Made by a program: the position numbers and the translations under genes. A stretch of 64,000 bases of DNA. Origin: Streptomyces zhaozhouensis (GTDB taxonomy: Bacteria; Actinomycetota; Actinomycetes; Streptomycetales; Streptomycetaceae). The notes under the pieces are model-generated. The model was not told the origin of the DNA, made no database searches, and saw only the letters and a program-made list of their open reading frames with translations. Numbering within the stretch: position 1 is the first letter of the stretch; the number at the start of each line of letters is the position of its first letter. The DNA is taken from NCBI RefSeq assembly GCF_900230195.1, contig NZ_OCNE01000014.1:62001-126000 (forward strand), in the 5' to 3' direction. Below are positions 47,595-56,919 of this stretch, piece after piece.

Positions 47595-48170
47595 ATGACC
47601 CTCCCGCGCCCCTACGGTGGTGGCTACTCCTCCTTCCCCGACACCCCGATCTACGACAGGCTGGTGGCAGAGCGGGGTACCCCGCAGATCGCTCCCATCC
47701 GGGTGCCGGCCGCTTACGACACGATGGGGTACCAGTCCCCCTCGCCCCAGCCGGCGCTGCCCGCCCTGCCGGCCCTCCCCTCGGCCGCCTCGCCCCCGCC
47801 CCCGCAGCAGCACGGCGGCGGCTACCAGGGGCACCAGCCGGCGCCCGCCAGGCAGCAGCTCGGCGGCGGGCAGTCGTTCGGCGGGCAGCAGTCGTTCGGC
47901 GGGCAGCAGCTCGGCGCCCCCGCGCCCGGCGGGTACCGCGGCGGCCCCGGCGGCTATGTGCCGCAGCCCCAGCAGGGCGGCCGCCCCTACCCGGCGCCGG
48001 CGGCCCCGCAGGCGCCCTCGCCGCAGCAGGCCAGGCCGGCGGCGCCGCAGCAGATGCGGCCCGCCCCGCAGCCGATGCGCCCCGCGGCGCCGCGCCCCGG
48101 CGGCTACCCGGGCGCCGCGCCGTACCCGCAGACGCAGCAGGCGCCGGCGCCCGGCTACTGGTCGGAGTGA
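47595..48170 (+). CDS. Pro/Gln/Gly-rich disordered protein, DUF6643-like
   Basis: This 191-residue protein is almost wholly low complexity: an N-terminal conserved-looking block SSFPDTPIYDRLVAERGTPQ and IAPIRVPAAYDT (residues 12-43), then Pro/Ala runs, GGQQSFGGQQ repeats and PQ-rich stretches ending in APGYWSE. It is intrinsically disordered by composition. Similar proteins occur in Streptomyces beside terD, from memory. GGAG is only one base from the ATG, so the initiation signal is unusual. It is divergent from terD and convergent with the first encapsulin shell gene. Disordered Pro/Gly-rich segments are also used as cargo-loading tails in family 2 encapsulins, which makes the neighbour relation worth testing. 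Confidence 0.7.
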   Translation: MTLPRPYGGGYSSFPDTPIYDRLVAERGTPQIAPIRVPAAYDTMGYQSPSPQPALPALPALPSAASPPPPQQHGGGYQGHQPAPARQQLGGGQSFGGQQSFGGQQLGAPAPGGYRGGPGGYVPQPQQGGRPYPAPAAPQAPSPQQARPAAPQQMRPAPQPMRPAAPRPGGYPGAAPYPQTQQAPAPGYWSE

Positions 48171-48222
48171 GACGGGGGGACACCACGCGAGGGAGCGCGG
48201 CGCCCGCCCCGGCGGGCGCACG

Positions 48223-49620
48223 TCACAGCTCGACGTCCTCCAGCACTCCGAGGGCGTCGGGGACCAGCACGGCCACGGAGTGGTACGCGCTGACGAGGTA
48301 GGAGAGCACGGCGTGTTCGTCCACGCCCATGAAGCGGACGTTCAGGCCCGGTTCGTGTGCGTCGGGCAGGCCCGTCTGGCGCAGGCCGACGACGCCCTGG
48401 CGTTCGAAGCCGGTGCGCAGGGCCAGCACGGAGCTGGTGCGCTCCGGGGAGATCGGGATCTTGTCGCACGGCAGCAGGGGGATGCCGCGCCAGGCGTGGA
48501 CGGGGGTGCCCTCGACCTCGGTGGTCGCCGGGTAGAGGCCGCGGGCCGTGCAGGCGCGTCCGATCGCCGCGATGGTGCGGGGGTGGGCCAGCAGCAGCCG
48601 GGTGTCGCGGCGGCGGGTGACCAGTGCGTCCAGGTCGTCGGGGGTGGGCGGACCGGAGCGGGTGTGCAGGCGCTGGCGCGGGTCGACGTTGTGCAGCAGG
48701 CCGAAGTCCGGGTTGTTGACCAGTTCGTGTTCCTGACGCTCCCTCAGGGCGTCGACGGTCAGGCGGAGTTGCTCCTCGACCTGGTTCATCGGCTCGTTGT
48801 ACAGATCCGCGACCCGCGAGTGCACCCGCAGCACGGTCTGCGCCACGCTCAACTCGTACTCACGCGGAGCCAGTTCGTACTCCACGAAGGTGCCGGGCAG
48901 CCTCGGCTCACCGATGTGGCCGGCGGCCAGCGCGATGTCGGCCTCGCCGCGCCGGTTGGCGGCGGGGGCCGGGCGCTCGGCCTCCCGCGCGAGGTGGGCG
49001 GCGAGTGCGGGGGCGTTCTCGGCCACCTCGGCGACGGCGGCCAGCGGGAGGGCGAGGACGGTGCAGCGGGTGGTGGTGCGCAGGGTGTGCGGCCAGGTGC
49101 CGGGCTCGCCGGCGAGCGCCTGGGCGCCGGCGAACGCGCCCCCGGCGAGCGTGGCGAGGGCGGCCTGGTCGTCGAAGGCGCCCGGCACCGACTGGCGCAC
49201 CTTGCCGTGGGCGATCAGCAGCACCTCGGTCACCGGCGCGCCGGCCTCGGCGAGGGTCTCACCGGCACGGTGGTCGCGCCGCACGCAGCGGTCGGCGAGC
49301 GCGGCCAGCGTCTCGGGGTCGTCCAGCCCGGCGAGGGCCGGGAGTTCGCGGAGCTCGGCGGGGATGACACGGATGTCGGAGCCGGTGGCGTGGAACTCGA
49401 CCCGGCCGTCGCCGAGGGTGTGTGTCAGCCGGCGGTTGACGCGGAAGGTGCCGCCCGAGACCTCGGTCCACGGCAGGGTCCGCAGCAGCCAGCGGGGCGA
49501 GGTGCCCTGGTTCTGCGGTGGGGTCTTGAGGGTGCTGGCGAGCCGGCCGGCCGCCTCGGTGCCGAGCGCGGTGGGCGCCGGTGTGACCTCGGGTTCTGTG
49601 GTCGGGGTGGGGGCGTTCAC
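48223..49620 (-). CDS. family 2B encapsulin nanocompartment shell protein (copy 1)
   Basis: This is a 465-residue HK97-fold shell protein with an inserted cyclic-nucleotide-binding-type domain. Landmarks are [21 protein letters not shown] at the start of the shell fold, a CBD-like insertion (about 85-205, [18 protein letters not shown] to [13 protein letters not shown]), then the shell core [50 protein letters not shown] and the E-loop/A-domain block [13 protein letters not shown] to the C-terminus [22 protein letters not shown]. The GTG at 49620 has AAGG upstream; the long upstream frame is spurious. It is downstream of the paralogue, with a 352-bp spacer. Family 2B shells of Streptomyces usually enclose a terpene cyclase; none is encoded here. 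Confidence 0.85.
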   Translation of the reverse strand: MNAPTPTTEPEVTPAPTALGTEAAGRLASTLKTPPQNQGTSPRWLLRTLPWTEVSGGTFRVNRRLTHTLGDGRVEFHATGSDIRVIPAELRELPALAGLDDPETLAALADRCVRRDHRAGETLAEAGAPVTEVLLIAHGKVRQSVPGAFDDQAALATLAGGAFAGAQALAGEPGTWPHTLRTTTRCTVLALPLAAVAEVAENAPALAAHLAREAERPAPAANRRGEADIALAAGHIGEPRLPGTFVEYELAPREYELSVAQTVLRVHSRVADLYNEPMNQVEEQLRLTVDALRERQEHELVNNPDFGLLHNVDPRQRLHTRSGPPTPDDLDALVTRRRDTRLLLAHPRTIAAIGRACTARGLYPATTEVEGTPVHAWRGIPLLPCDKIPISPERTSSVLALRTGFERQGVVGLRQTGLPDAHEPGLNVRFMGVDEHAVLSYLVSAYHSVAVLVPDALGVLEDVEL

Positions 49621-49824
49621 GGGCGCCTTTCGGATGGGCCGCCGCCGGGCGGCGGGGCGGGGTGGGGCCGCCGCCGCGCGGCGGAGGTGGCGCGGCGGCG
49701 GCTGTCCTGCGGGGAACGGCGGGCGGGGCGCGCCCGCCGTGGGGTGCGCGCGGGCCCGGGCGCCGCGGTGCGCCCGGCGGACGGCCGCGCGGAGCGCGGA
49801 ACCGTTTCCGCGTGGCGTGGCCCG

Positions 49825-49863
49825 CACCGCTCGGCGGGCCGAACGGCCCCGTGCCGAGCGGTG
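49825..49863. terminator. nested hairpin between the two shell genes
   Basis: An 11-bp outer stem CACCGCTCGGC/GCCGAGCGGTG (49825-49835 with 49853-49863) encloses a 5-bp inner stem GGGCC/GGCCC with a GAAC tetraloop. It lies 110 bp beyond the stop of shell copy 2 and about 205 bp before copy 1, so the genes may be separately terminated or attenuated. Confidence 0.55.
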
Positions 49864-49889
49864 GTTCCTTGACCAGTTGCCGGTCGCCA

Positions 49890-49947
49890 GTGGTTGGTTA
49901 CCAGTGGTCGGTTACCAGTGAAGGTGACCGGTGGTCGGTTACCAGTG
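49890..49947. repeat. three GTGGTYGGTTACCAGTG repeats in the shell spacer
   Basis: Copies occur at 49890-49906, 49904-49920 and 49931-49947; each holds an odd palindrome GGT-T-ACC. They sit just after the stop of shell copy 2 and within the spacer (49621-49972) that holds no gene. They may be regulatory sites for copy 1 or a recombination scar. Confidence 0.7.
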
Positions 49948-49972
49948 AGGGGGACCAGCGGCTGGCCGGTTC

Positions 49973-51409
49973 TCAGTGGCCGATTTCGACGTCCTGGAGA
50001 ACGCCGAGCGCGTCGGGCACGAGAACGGCCACGGAATAGTAGGCGCTCACCAGATAGGAAATGATGGCCTGCTCGCTGATGCCCATGAAGCGCACGGAGA
50101 GGCTGGGCTGGTATTCGTCGGGAATTCCGGTGCGGTGCAGTCCGACGACGCCCTGTCGCTCCAGACCGGTGCGCATGGCCAGCACCGAGCTGGTGCCGGT
50201 CTTGCTGATCGGGATCTTGTCACAGGGCAGCAGCGGCACCCCGCGCCAGGCGGCGACCGAGTGGCCGCCGAACTCGGCGGGCGCCGGGTAGACGCCCCGG
50301 GCGTTGCACTCCCGCCCGAACGCGGCGATGGCGCGCGGGTGGGCCAGCAGGACGCTGGGCTCCTTCCAGACGGCGGCCAGCAGCTCGTCCATGTCGTCCG
50401 GCGTGGGCGGACCGGAGCGGGTGTGCAGGCGCTGGCGCGGGTCCGCGTTGTGCAGCAGGCCGAAGTCCGGGTTGTTGACCAGCTCGTGCTCCTGGCGCTC
50501 GCGCAACGCCTCAACGGTGAGGCGGAGTTGCTCCTCGACCTGGTTCATCGGCTCGTTGTACAGATCCGCGACCCGCGAGTGCACCCGCAGCACGGTCTGC
50601 GCCACGCTCAACTCGTACTCGCGCGGGGTGAGTTCGTAGTCGGCGAAGGTGCCAGGCAGCGCCGGTTCGCCGACGTGGCCGGCGGCCAGCGCGATCTCCG
50701 ACTCACCGCTGGCGTTGCGCTGGCCGGGGACCCGGGAGCGGGCGGCGGCCAGGTGGGCGGTCAGCGCCTCGGAGTTCTCGGCGATCCGGTCGAAGTCGGC
50801 TCGGGCGAGGGTGAGCACGGTGCCGCTGGTCAGCGCGGTCAGACCGTTCTCGTAGGCGCCCGGCTCGGCTGCGGTGAGCGCGTCGGCGGCGAAGAAGTCG
50901 CCGTCCGCCAGCACGTCGAACTCGGTCTCGTTGTCGTAGGCGCCGTGCCCGCGCCTGCTGAGCTTGCCGTGCGCGATCAGCACCACGCGGTCGGCCGCCT
51001 CGCCCTCGCGCAGCAGCACCTCGCCGGGGACGAAGTCCCGCTGCACACACGCCTCGGCCAGCGCCTGGAGGGTCGCCTGGTCGTCGAAGCCCGCCAGGCC
51101 GGGGAGCTCGGTCAGCTCGGCGGGGATGACGGAGACCTCGGAGCCGGTGGCATAGAACTCGACCCGGCCGTTGCCGAGCGTGTGGGTCAGCCGGCGGTTG
51201 ACCCGGAACGTGCCGCCCGAGACCTGTGTCCAGGGCAGCACCTTCAGCAGCCAGCGCGAGGTGATCGCCTGCATCTGCGGCGGGGTCTTGGTGGTCGTCG
51301 CCAGGTTGCGCGCGGCCGCCGTGTCGAGGCTGAGCCGAGGCGCCGGGTCCGTGGTTCCGGCCTGGTTCTCGGGCGTCGGGTCGAGCGCGCCCTCAAGGGA
51401 GGTTGTCAT
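49973..51409 (-). CDS. family 2B encapsulin nanocompartment shell protein (copy 2)
   Basis: This 478-residue paralogue of the preceding shell has the same order: [21 protein letters not shown], an inserted CBD-like domain (about 95-220, [18 protein letters not shown] to [18 protein letters not shown]), [60 protein letters not shown] and [22 protein letters not shown]. The phosphate cassette of the CBD is atypical ([20 protein letters not shown], no Arg-x-Ala), so cAMP binding is doubtful. ATG at 51409 is favoured by a TAGTTT/TTGCGG promoter upstream rather than a strong ribosome site. Two-shell sets are known for family 2B and may form mixed capsids. Confidence 0.87.
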   Translation of the reverse strand: MTTSLEGALDPTPENQAGTTDPAPRLSLDTAAARNLATTTKTPPQMQAITSRWLLKVLPWTQVSGGTFRVNRRLTHTLGNGRVEFYATGSEVSVIPAELTELPGLAGFDDQATLQALAEACVQRDFVPGEVLLREGEAADRVVLIAHGKLSRRGHGAYDNETEFDVLADGDFFAADALTAAEPGAYENGLTALTSGTVLTLARADFDRIAENSEALTAHLAAARSRVPGQRNASGESEIALAAGHVGEPALPGTFADYELTPREYELSVAQTVLRVHSRVADLYNEPMNQVEEQLRLTVEALRERQEHELVNNPDFGLLHNADPRQRLHTRSGPPTPDDMDELLAAVWKEPSVLLAHPRAIAAFGRECNARGVYPAPAEFGGHSVAAWRGVPLLPCDKIPISKTGTSSVLAMRTGLERQGVVGLHRTGIPDEYQPSLSVRFMGISEQAIISYLVSAYYSVAVLVPDALGVLQDVEIGH

Positions 51410-51477
51410 GCGAAGAGTGCCCCATCTGCGGTTGTCCGGCGGCCAGTTGAATGCCCTGGGGAGCAGGGCCGGCCAAG

Positions 51478-51507
51478 AAACTAGGCGCATTTCCCAAGTC
51501 GCCGCAA
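51478..51507 (-). promoter_or_regulatory. candidate promoter of shell copy 2
   Basis: On the minus strand TTGCGG (51502-51507), 18 bases, TAGTTT (51478-51483), about 70 bp before the start, in locally AT-richer DNA. It is a housekeeping-like match of modest quality. Confidence 0.35.
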
Positions 51508-51865
51508 TCACTCAAAAGTGGCGCCAACTCCCCGCTTCGCAGGACGAATTGATGGGTAGCTCGCCCGGATTCACGATCCGGCGGAAGGGCGGCCGCCGGA
51601 GACGGGGCACGCCTCGCTCGCCGGCCCGGGAGGAGGGCGCTGACCGGCTCGCAGACCGATGCCCGAACGGCCCCCACCAGGCACTAGGGTGGGGGCGCTC
51701 GGACGCGGTGACCACGCGCCGGGGCACGTGCGCCTGGCGTTCGACCAGCGCCCTGTCCGAACTCGCCTGTCATTACGTCCGGTTCACGGCGCGCTACGGT
51801 GGAGCGGCCGGACGCGCGCGATGAGGCGTCTTTCGATTTCGCACGAGGTTGGGGCACATCAGTCC
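51508..51865. other. gene-free divergent spacer upstream of the shells and the AAA+ gene
   Basis: The remaining 358 bp between the shell promoter and the beta-helix/AAA+ gene show no credible coding frame. The sequence is of mixed composition, with AT-rich patches near 51520 and 51830, where the rightward promoter should lie. Confidence 0.45.
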
Positions 51866-54289
51866 ATGGCTAAGGGCTCGGTCCAGGTGACGCACACCGG
51901 AACTGCACGCTGGCGGCGGCGGACGGCCGTCTACGCCACGGTCGCCGAGGCCCTGGCCGCCGCCGCCGACGGCGACGTGCTGCTGCTCGGCCCCGGCACC
52001 TACCGCGAGAACCTGGTGATCGAGCAGGCGGTGACGATACGCGGCCCCCAGGACGACCGGGACGGCCCCGCGCGGATCGCACCCGTCGAGGGCGTTCCGC
52101 TGACGGTGCGCGGCTCCGCGACCGTGCGGGAGTTGCTGCTTGAGGGCCAGGACACGACCGTGCCCGCCGTGCTGGTGGAGAGCAGCACACCGGAGCTCTC
52201 GGGGCTGCGGGTGCGGACCGCCTCGGCGGCCGGCGTCGAGGTGCGGGCCGGCGCCCGCCCGACGGTGCGCGGCTGCGTGGTCGCGAACGCGACGGGCGTG
52301 GGCATCAACGTGAGCGACCAGGCCGGCGGGCTCTTCGAGGAGTGCCATGTCACCGAGTCGGGCCAGGCGGGCATCGCGGTGTCCGGCGCCGCCCATCTGC
52401 GGCTGGAGCGCTGCCGGGTGGAGCGGGCGACGGGCGCGGGGCTCTCGGTGACCGGCGAGGGCAGCGCGGTGGACGCGCTCGGCTGCGTGCTCGAACAGGT
52501 GAAGGGCGTCGGGGTGCGGCTGGCCGAGCGCGCCACCGCCCACCTGACGGAGTGTCAGGTGTCGGGAACGACCGGCGACGGGATCACCCTGGAGACCGAC
52601 GCCGTACTGACCCTCGCCGACAGCCGGTTGACCGACATCCCGGAGAACGCCCTGGATCTGCGGTCCCGTTCGGTGCTGACGCTGATGCGCACCGAGGTGA
52701 CCCGCTTCGGCCGCAACGGCGTCTCGGCCTGGGACCCGGGCACCCACGCGGACGTGCACGACTGCGAGATAGCCGAGTCCACCGGCGACTACCCGGCGGT
52801 CTGGGTGAGTGACGGGGCGACCGTCGTGCTGGAGTCCTGCACGGTGCGCCGGGTGCCGGACGCGCTGTTCGTCCTGGACTCCGGGTCACGCGCCGACGTG
52901 GTGGACAGCACGGTGGAGGACGTGCGCGGCTCGGCGGTCTCGGTGAGCGACGGCGCGACCGCGCGGCTGGACGACTGCCGGATCTCGGGCGCCGGCACCG
53001 GCGCCTGGTTCCGGGACGCCGGCAGCGGCGGCTCGGTCACCGGCTGCACCATCGAGCGCAGCAGGACCGGTCTGATCGTCACCAAGGGCGCCGATCCCGA
53101 GGTCTCCGACACCAGCGTGATCGGCCCGGCGGAGGCCGGGGTCTATGTCTCCGCGGGCGGCCGGGGCCGCTTCAGCCGCTGCCGGGTGACGGACTCCGGC
53201 GGCTACGGGTTCCACGTGCTGGACGGCTGCCGCACCGCGTTGCACCGCTGCCGCACCGAGCGCTGCGCGCGGGGCGGCTACGTCTTCGCCCAGGAGGGGC
53301 CCGAGGTGGTCGACTGCCACAGCGACGAGGCGGTGGCGCCCGGCGCGAAGCCGGCGCCCGTCAGGGCGACGGAGAGCGCCGCGCCCGTCCCGCCGCCAGC
53401 CGAGCCGGCCGCGAAGCCGGCCGCCAGGCCGGCGGCGGCGCCGGCCGCCGGGGCCGCCGGCGAGGAGCCGGCCGAACACCGGCCCTCCGAGACGGTGTTG
53501 GCCGAACTGGACGATCTCGTCGGCCTGCACAGCGTCAAGCGCGAGGTGCGGGCGCTGATCGACATGATCGAGGTGGGCCGCCGCCGGGTGGCCGCCGGCC
53601 TCAAGGCCGCCTCCGTGCGCCGGCACCTGGTCTTCACCGGCTCCCCCGGCACCGGCAAGACGACCGTGGCCCGCCTCTACGGCGAGATCCTCGCCTCGCT
53701 CGGGGTGCTGGAGCGCGGGCACCTGGTGGAGGTCTCCCGGGTCGACCTGGTGGGCGAGCACATCGGCTCCACCGCGATCCGCACCCAGGAGGTCTTCGAA
53801 CGGGCGCGCGGCGGGGTGCTGTTCATCGACGAGGCGTACGCGCTCTCCCCCGAGGACGGCGGCCGGGACTTCGGCAGGGAGGCCATCGACACCCTGGTGA
53901 AGCTGATGGAGGACCACCGCGAGGCCGTGGTGGTGATCGTCGCCGGCTACACCGAGGAGATGGCCCGCTTCCTGGCCACCAACCCGGGTGTCGCCTCCCG
54001 CTTCTCGCGCACGATCGCGTTCGGCGACTACGCGCCGGAGGAGCTGCTGAACATCGTCCGCCAGCAGTCCGGCGAGCACGAGTACGACCTCGGCGAGGGC
54101 ACGGAGGACGCGCTGCTGAAGCACTTCACGGCGATGGACCGGGGGCCGAGCTTCGGCAACGGACGCACGGCGCGGCAGACGTTCGAGGCGATGGTGGAAC
54201 GCCACGCGGGCCGCGTGGCGCGGCTGCCCGACCCCAGCACGGAGGAACTGACCGTCCTCCACCCGCAGGACCTCCCGCCCCTGCCCTGA
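51866..54289 (+). CDS. right-handed beta-helix fused to CbbX-type AAA+ ATPase
   Basis: This 807-residue cytoplasmic protein has two modules. Residues about 10-490 are a right-handed parallel beta-helix of pectate-lyase or Pbl type, with about 20 short rungs such as [38 protein letters not shown] and [20 protein letters not shown] Pro/Ala linker (about 490-545) leads to an AAA+ domain (545-800): [20 protein letters not shown], Walker [16 protein letters not shown] (near 591), sensor-type [15 protein letters not shown], Walker [17 protein letters not shown] (near 651), [23 protein letters not shown] (second sensor and arginine region). It is close to CbbX and EccA-type ATPases. The ATG at 51866 lacks a strong ribosome site. 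No secretion partners lie nearby. Confidence 0.88.
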   Translation: MAKGSVQVTHTGTARWRRRTAVYATVAEALAAAADGDVLLLGPGTYRENLVIEQAVTIRGPQDDRDGPARIAPVEGVPLTVRGSATVRELLLEGQDTTVPAVLVESSTPELSGLRVRTASAAGVEVRAGARPTVRGCVVANATGVGINVSDQAGGLFEECHVTESGQAGIAVSGAAHLRLERCRVERATGAGLSVTGEGSAVDALGCVLEQVKGVGVRLAERATAHLTECQVSGTTGDGITLETDAVLTLADSRLTDIPENALDLRSRSVLTLMRTEVTRFGRNGVSAWDPGTHADVHDCEIAESTGDYPAVWVSDGATVVLESCTVRRVPDALFVLDSGSRADVVDSTVEDVRGSAVSVSDGATARLDDCRISGAGTGAWFRDAGSGGSVTGCTIERSRTGLIVTKGADPEVSDTSVIGPAEAGVYVSAGGRGRFSRCRVTDSGGYGFHVLDGCRTALHRCRTERCARGGYVFAQEGPEVVDCHSDEAVAPGAKPAPVRATESAAPVPPPAEPAAKPAARPAAAPAAGAAGEEPAEHRPSETVLAELDDLVGLHSVKREVRALIDMIEVGRRRVAAGLKAASVRRHLVFTGSPGTGKTTVARLYGEILASLGVLERGHLVEVSRVDLVGEHIGSTAIRTQEVFERARGGVLFIDEAYALSPEDGGRDFGREAIDTLVKLMEDHREAVVVIVAGYTEEMARFLATNPGVASRFSRTIAFGDYAPEELLNIVRQQSGEHEYDLGEGTEDALLKHFTAMDRGPSFGNGRTARQTFEAMVERHAGRVARLPDPSTEELTVLHPQDLPPLP

Positions 54290-54302
54290 CGGGCTCCCAC
54301 CC

Positions 54303-54317
54303 AGGCCCACCGGGCCT
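54303..54317. terminator. short hairpin after the AAA+ gene
   Basis: AGGCCC-ACC-GGGCCT (6-bp stem) lies 14 bp after the stop at 54289, in the spacer before the convergent membrane hydrolase. No T-tract. Confidence 0.4.
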
Positions 54318-54436
54318 CGGACGGCCCCTCACCCGACCGGGTGCGGCACCGTCGTCGTCCGACCCCGTCGCGAGCAACCACCCACCGGGGCGAGGGCGAC
54401 CGCCCACCCTGGCCGGCCAGGCACCGCCGTCGTCGT

Positions 54437-56785
54437 TCACCCCTCGGTCGGCGTCGACTCCAGGGGGCCCGCGGACTGCGTCGGCAGCGGCGCGCTGCCC
54501 AGCGGCAGCCGCCGCATCAGCGCGGCGCGCTCCTCCGCGAACGCGGGGTCCGCCGCGTAGTCGCCGTGGCCGAGGATCGGCTCCGGCAGCGGGGAGCGCA
54601 GATTGCGGCCGTAGTGCAGCGGGTCCGCCAACGCGGGCCGGTCGACCGGCCGTTCCTCGCCCTCGGCGACCCGCACCCGCCCCCCGATGGGGTCGGTCTC
54701 GCGCCACAGGTTCCGCCAGCACGGCAGGTCCCGGTGGAGCGCGCGCAACGCCCCCGGGCCGAAGTACGCGGGGAACCACCGCCCGTAGAGCCGTTCCAGC
54801 GGCGAACCATGGGTCAGCAGCGCGATCCGGCTGCGGGTGGCGGTGTCCAGCTGCCAGACCGCCGCCGCGGCCAGCACGCTGCCCTGGGAGTGGCCGGAGA
54901 TGACCAGCCGCCCGCCGGTCGCGTCGATCCAGGTGCCCATCCGCCACGACAGGTCGGGCACCGCGCGCTCGGCATAGCACGGCGGCGCGAACGGGTGTGC
55001 GGCCCGCGGCCAGAACGTTCCGACGTCCCACAGGATGCCGACGGTGCGCCGCGCCCCCGCGTCCCGGTAGGCGCGGCGGCCGAGCGCCAGCAGCAGTATC
55101 ACGCCGAATCCCATCAGCCACGAGCCCAGCGTCTGGCAGGCGTCGGCGACGGCCTCCAGGGCGGCCGGGCCGCCGTCGGCCGCCTCGGACGGGGTCTCGC
55201 GGGTGAGCGTGCCGGCCACCGCGCCGAGGCCGAGCAGCAGGCTCGTCCCGGCGATCCAGCCGACCAACGGGCCTGCCGACTCGGTGAGTTCGGCGCGGGC
55301 GGTGGCCGAGGCGATGCGGCGGTTCCGGTCCGCGTCCGGCGCGCAGGACTCGTCGGGGTAGCGGTCCCTGACCGTGGGGGCCAGCTCGTTGCGCCGGTGG
55401 ACCACGCGGCCCACGGCGACCAGCGCGAGGACGAGCACCACCAGCAGCAGCGGCGGGATCGCCGCCGCCTCCCAGCTGAGCATCACCGGCGGTCCCGCGA
55501 TGCGCGCCTCGGGCGCTCCCGGCGCGGCGGAGGGGTCGAGCCAGTCGGCGATCCGCTGCGCCACCCCTCCGGTGAAGACGCCGCCCAGCGCGCAGGCGAG
55601 CAGCGCGACGGCCGCGCCGCCGAGCCCGAGCAGCGCGCCGCGTTCCCCGTCGCGCGCCTGCCGGTGCAGCCGGAACGCCACCCAGGCGAGGGCGACCACC
55701 AGCAGGCCCTGGGCGACGACCAGCGCGGGGAACACCTCGCTGCCCAGCGGCAGCCGGCCGGAGCTGGACCACGCGGGCCGGCTCCAGGCGGTGTGCGCCA
55801 GCACGAGCACCAGCAGCGCCATCGCGCCCCAGGGCAGGGCGCGGGCGGCCGGCGGCTCGGGGCGCTCGTCGCGTTCGCTCTCGCTGCGGCCGTGGCGGAG
55901 CTGCTGGACCAGCAGCACCAGCCAGCCGGCGACGGTGCACGCGGTCAGCAGCAGCCCGACGCCCGCCACCACGGGATCGCCGTCCGTGCCCCGGTCGTGG
56001 ACCCCCGTGGCGTAGACCAGGGCGGTCGCGACGGTGAGCAGTCCGGCGGCGGTGTGGCCGGCGCGCAGCCGCGCGACCAGCACCCGGCCGTACCAGAATC
56101 CGGGGAGGCTCAGCGCCGCGTCGTCGCCGTCGGTGCGCGGCCTGACCGGCGGGGACGCCGACTCGTAGGCGCTCCAGGTGCGGTGGGAGAGCCACCACAG
56201 CAGGACCAGCAGCGCCACGGGCAGCAGGCTGCCGAGCAGCAGCCGGCGGCCGGGCTGCCCCCACCAGGGGTCGGTCGCCCAGGGCTCGATCCAGGCGGCG
56301 CTCCGCGCACAGGGCTCCGCCCCGGCGCACTGCCAGGCGACCAGGTCCAGGGAGACGGCGCACGCGCCGGCGGTCAGGAGCACGGTGAGGGACAGCGCGG
56401 TCAGCCGCACCAGCAGGTCGTAGTGGCGGTTGGTGCGCTCCCCCGTGCGGCCCGAGGGGCGCATCCAGTGCGCCACGTTGACGATCATGAACGGCAGGAG
56501 CAGCAGCCACAGCGCCCGAGTGCCGTTCCCCGAGGTGAGGTTGGACCAGGAGTAGGCCTCGCGGACGGGGCGCGCGTCGTCCCAGGGCCGGTCGTCCAGG
56601 TCGTCCGTTCTGCGGTGGACGCTGGCGGTCGCGTCGCCCGTGATCCGGGTGGTGCGGGCGTCCTCCAGCATCTGCTGCGGGGTGGCTCCGCCGACGCCGT
56701 GGACCAGTAACTCCATGGCGGGCTCCGGCCCTCCGAGCCCTCGCGCCCCGGACGCGCCCTCCCCCACCGACTGCCGATCCGTCAT
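54437..56785 (-). CDS. polytopic membrane protein with serine hydrolase motif
   Basis: This 782-residue integral membrane protein opens, after a short polar head, with MELLVHGVGGATPQQML, resembling the oxyanion strand of alpha/beta hydrolases. Eight to ten predicted helices follow in the middle (for example LLVRLTALSLTVLLTAGACAVS, LLLGSLLPVALLVLLWWL, ALVVAQGLLVVALAWVAF). The C-terminal soluble part has RLVISGHSQGSVLAAAAVWQL (nucleophile Ser near residue 633) and THGSPLERLYGRWFPAYF, with possible acid and His residues later. So the catalytic fold is split by a membrane block. ATG at 56785 is preceded by GGGGAG. It is convergent with the AAA+ gene. The substrate is probably a lipid, by inference from location. 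Confidence 0.8.
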   Translation of the reverse strand: MTDRQSVGEGASGARGLGGPEPAMELLVHGVGGATPQQMLEDARTTRITGDATASVHRRTDDLDDRPWDDARPVREAYSWSNLTSGNGTRALWLLLLPFMIVNVAHWMRPSGRTGERTNRHYDLLVRLTALSLTVLLTAGACAVSLDLVAWQCAGAEPCARSAAWIEPWATDPWWGQPGRRLLLGSLLPVALLVLLWWLSHRTWSAYESASPPVRPRTDGDDAALSLPGFWYGRVLVARLRAGHTAAGLLTVATALVYATGVHDRGTDGDPVVAGVGLLLTACTVAGWLVLLVQQLRHGRSESERDERPEPPAARALPWGAMALLVLVLAHTAWSRPAWSSSGRLPLGSEVFPALVVAQGLLVVALAWVAFRLHRQARDGERGALLGLGGAAVALLACALGGVFTGGVAQRIADWLDPSAAPGAPEARIAGPPVMLSWEAAAIPPLLLVVLVLALVAVGRVVHRRNELAPTVRDRYPDESCAPDADRNRRIASATARAELTESAGPLVGWIAGTSLLLGLGAVAGTLTRETPSEAADGGPAALEAVADACQTLGSWLMGFGVILLLALGRRAYRDAGARRTVGILWDVGTFWPRAAHPFAPPCYAERAVPDLSWRMGTWIDATGGRLVISGHSQGSVLAAAAVWQLDTATRSRIALLTHGSPLERLYGRWFPAYFGPGALRALHRDLPCWRNLWRETDPIGGRVRVAEGEERPVDRPALADPLHYGRNLRSPLPEPILGHGDYAADPAFAEERAALMRRLPLGSAPLPTQSAGPLESTPTEG

Positions 56786-56919
56786 CGTCTCCCCTGCCCG
56801 GCACGCACCCCGCGTGCCTGCCTGTCTGGATCTCTCTCCCGCGAGGCCGTGGTGAACCGCCTCCGAGGGGTTGATGTCACCATGGCAGGATGTGGCGCAC
56901 CGAGGAGGTGGAAGGTCCT

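Noticed and set aside
49890-49947. Possible CRISPR-like repeat array
   Set aside because: There are three copies, two overlapping by 3 bp, with spacers too short and unequal, and no cas genes in the window.
48223-51409. Calling the two genes CRP-type transcription factors
   Set aside because: The cyclic-nucleotide-type domain is inside a longer HK97-like shell chain, and no DNA-binding helix follows.
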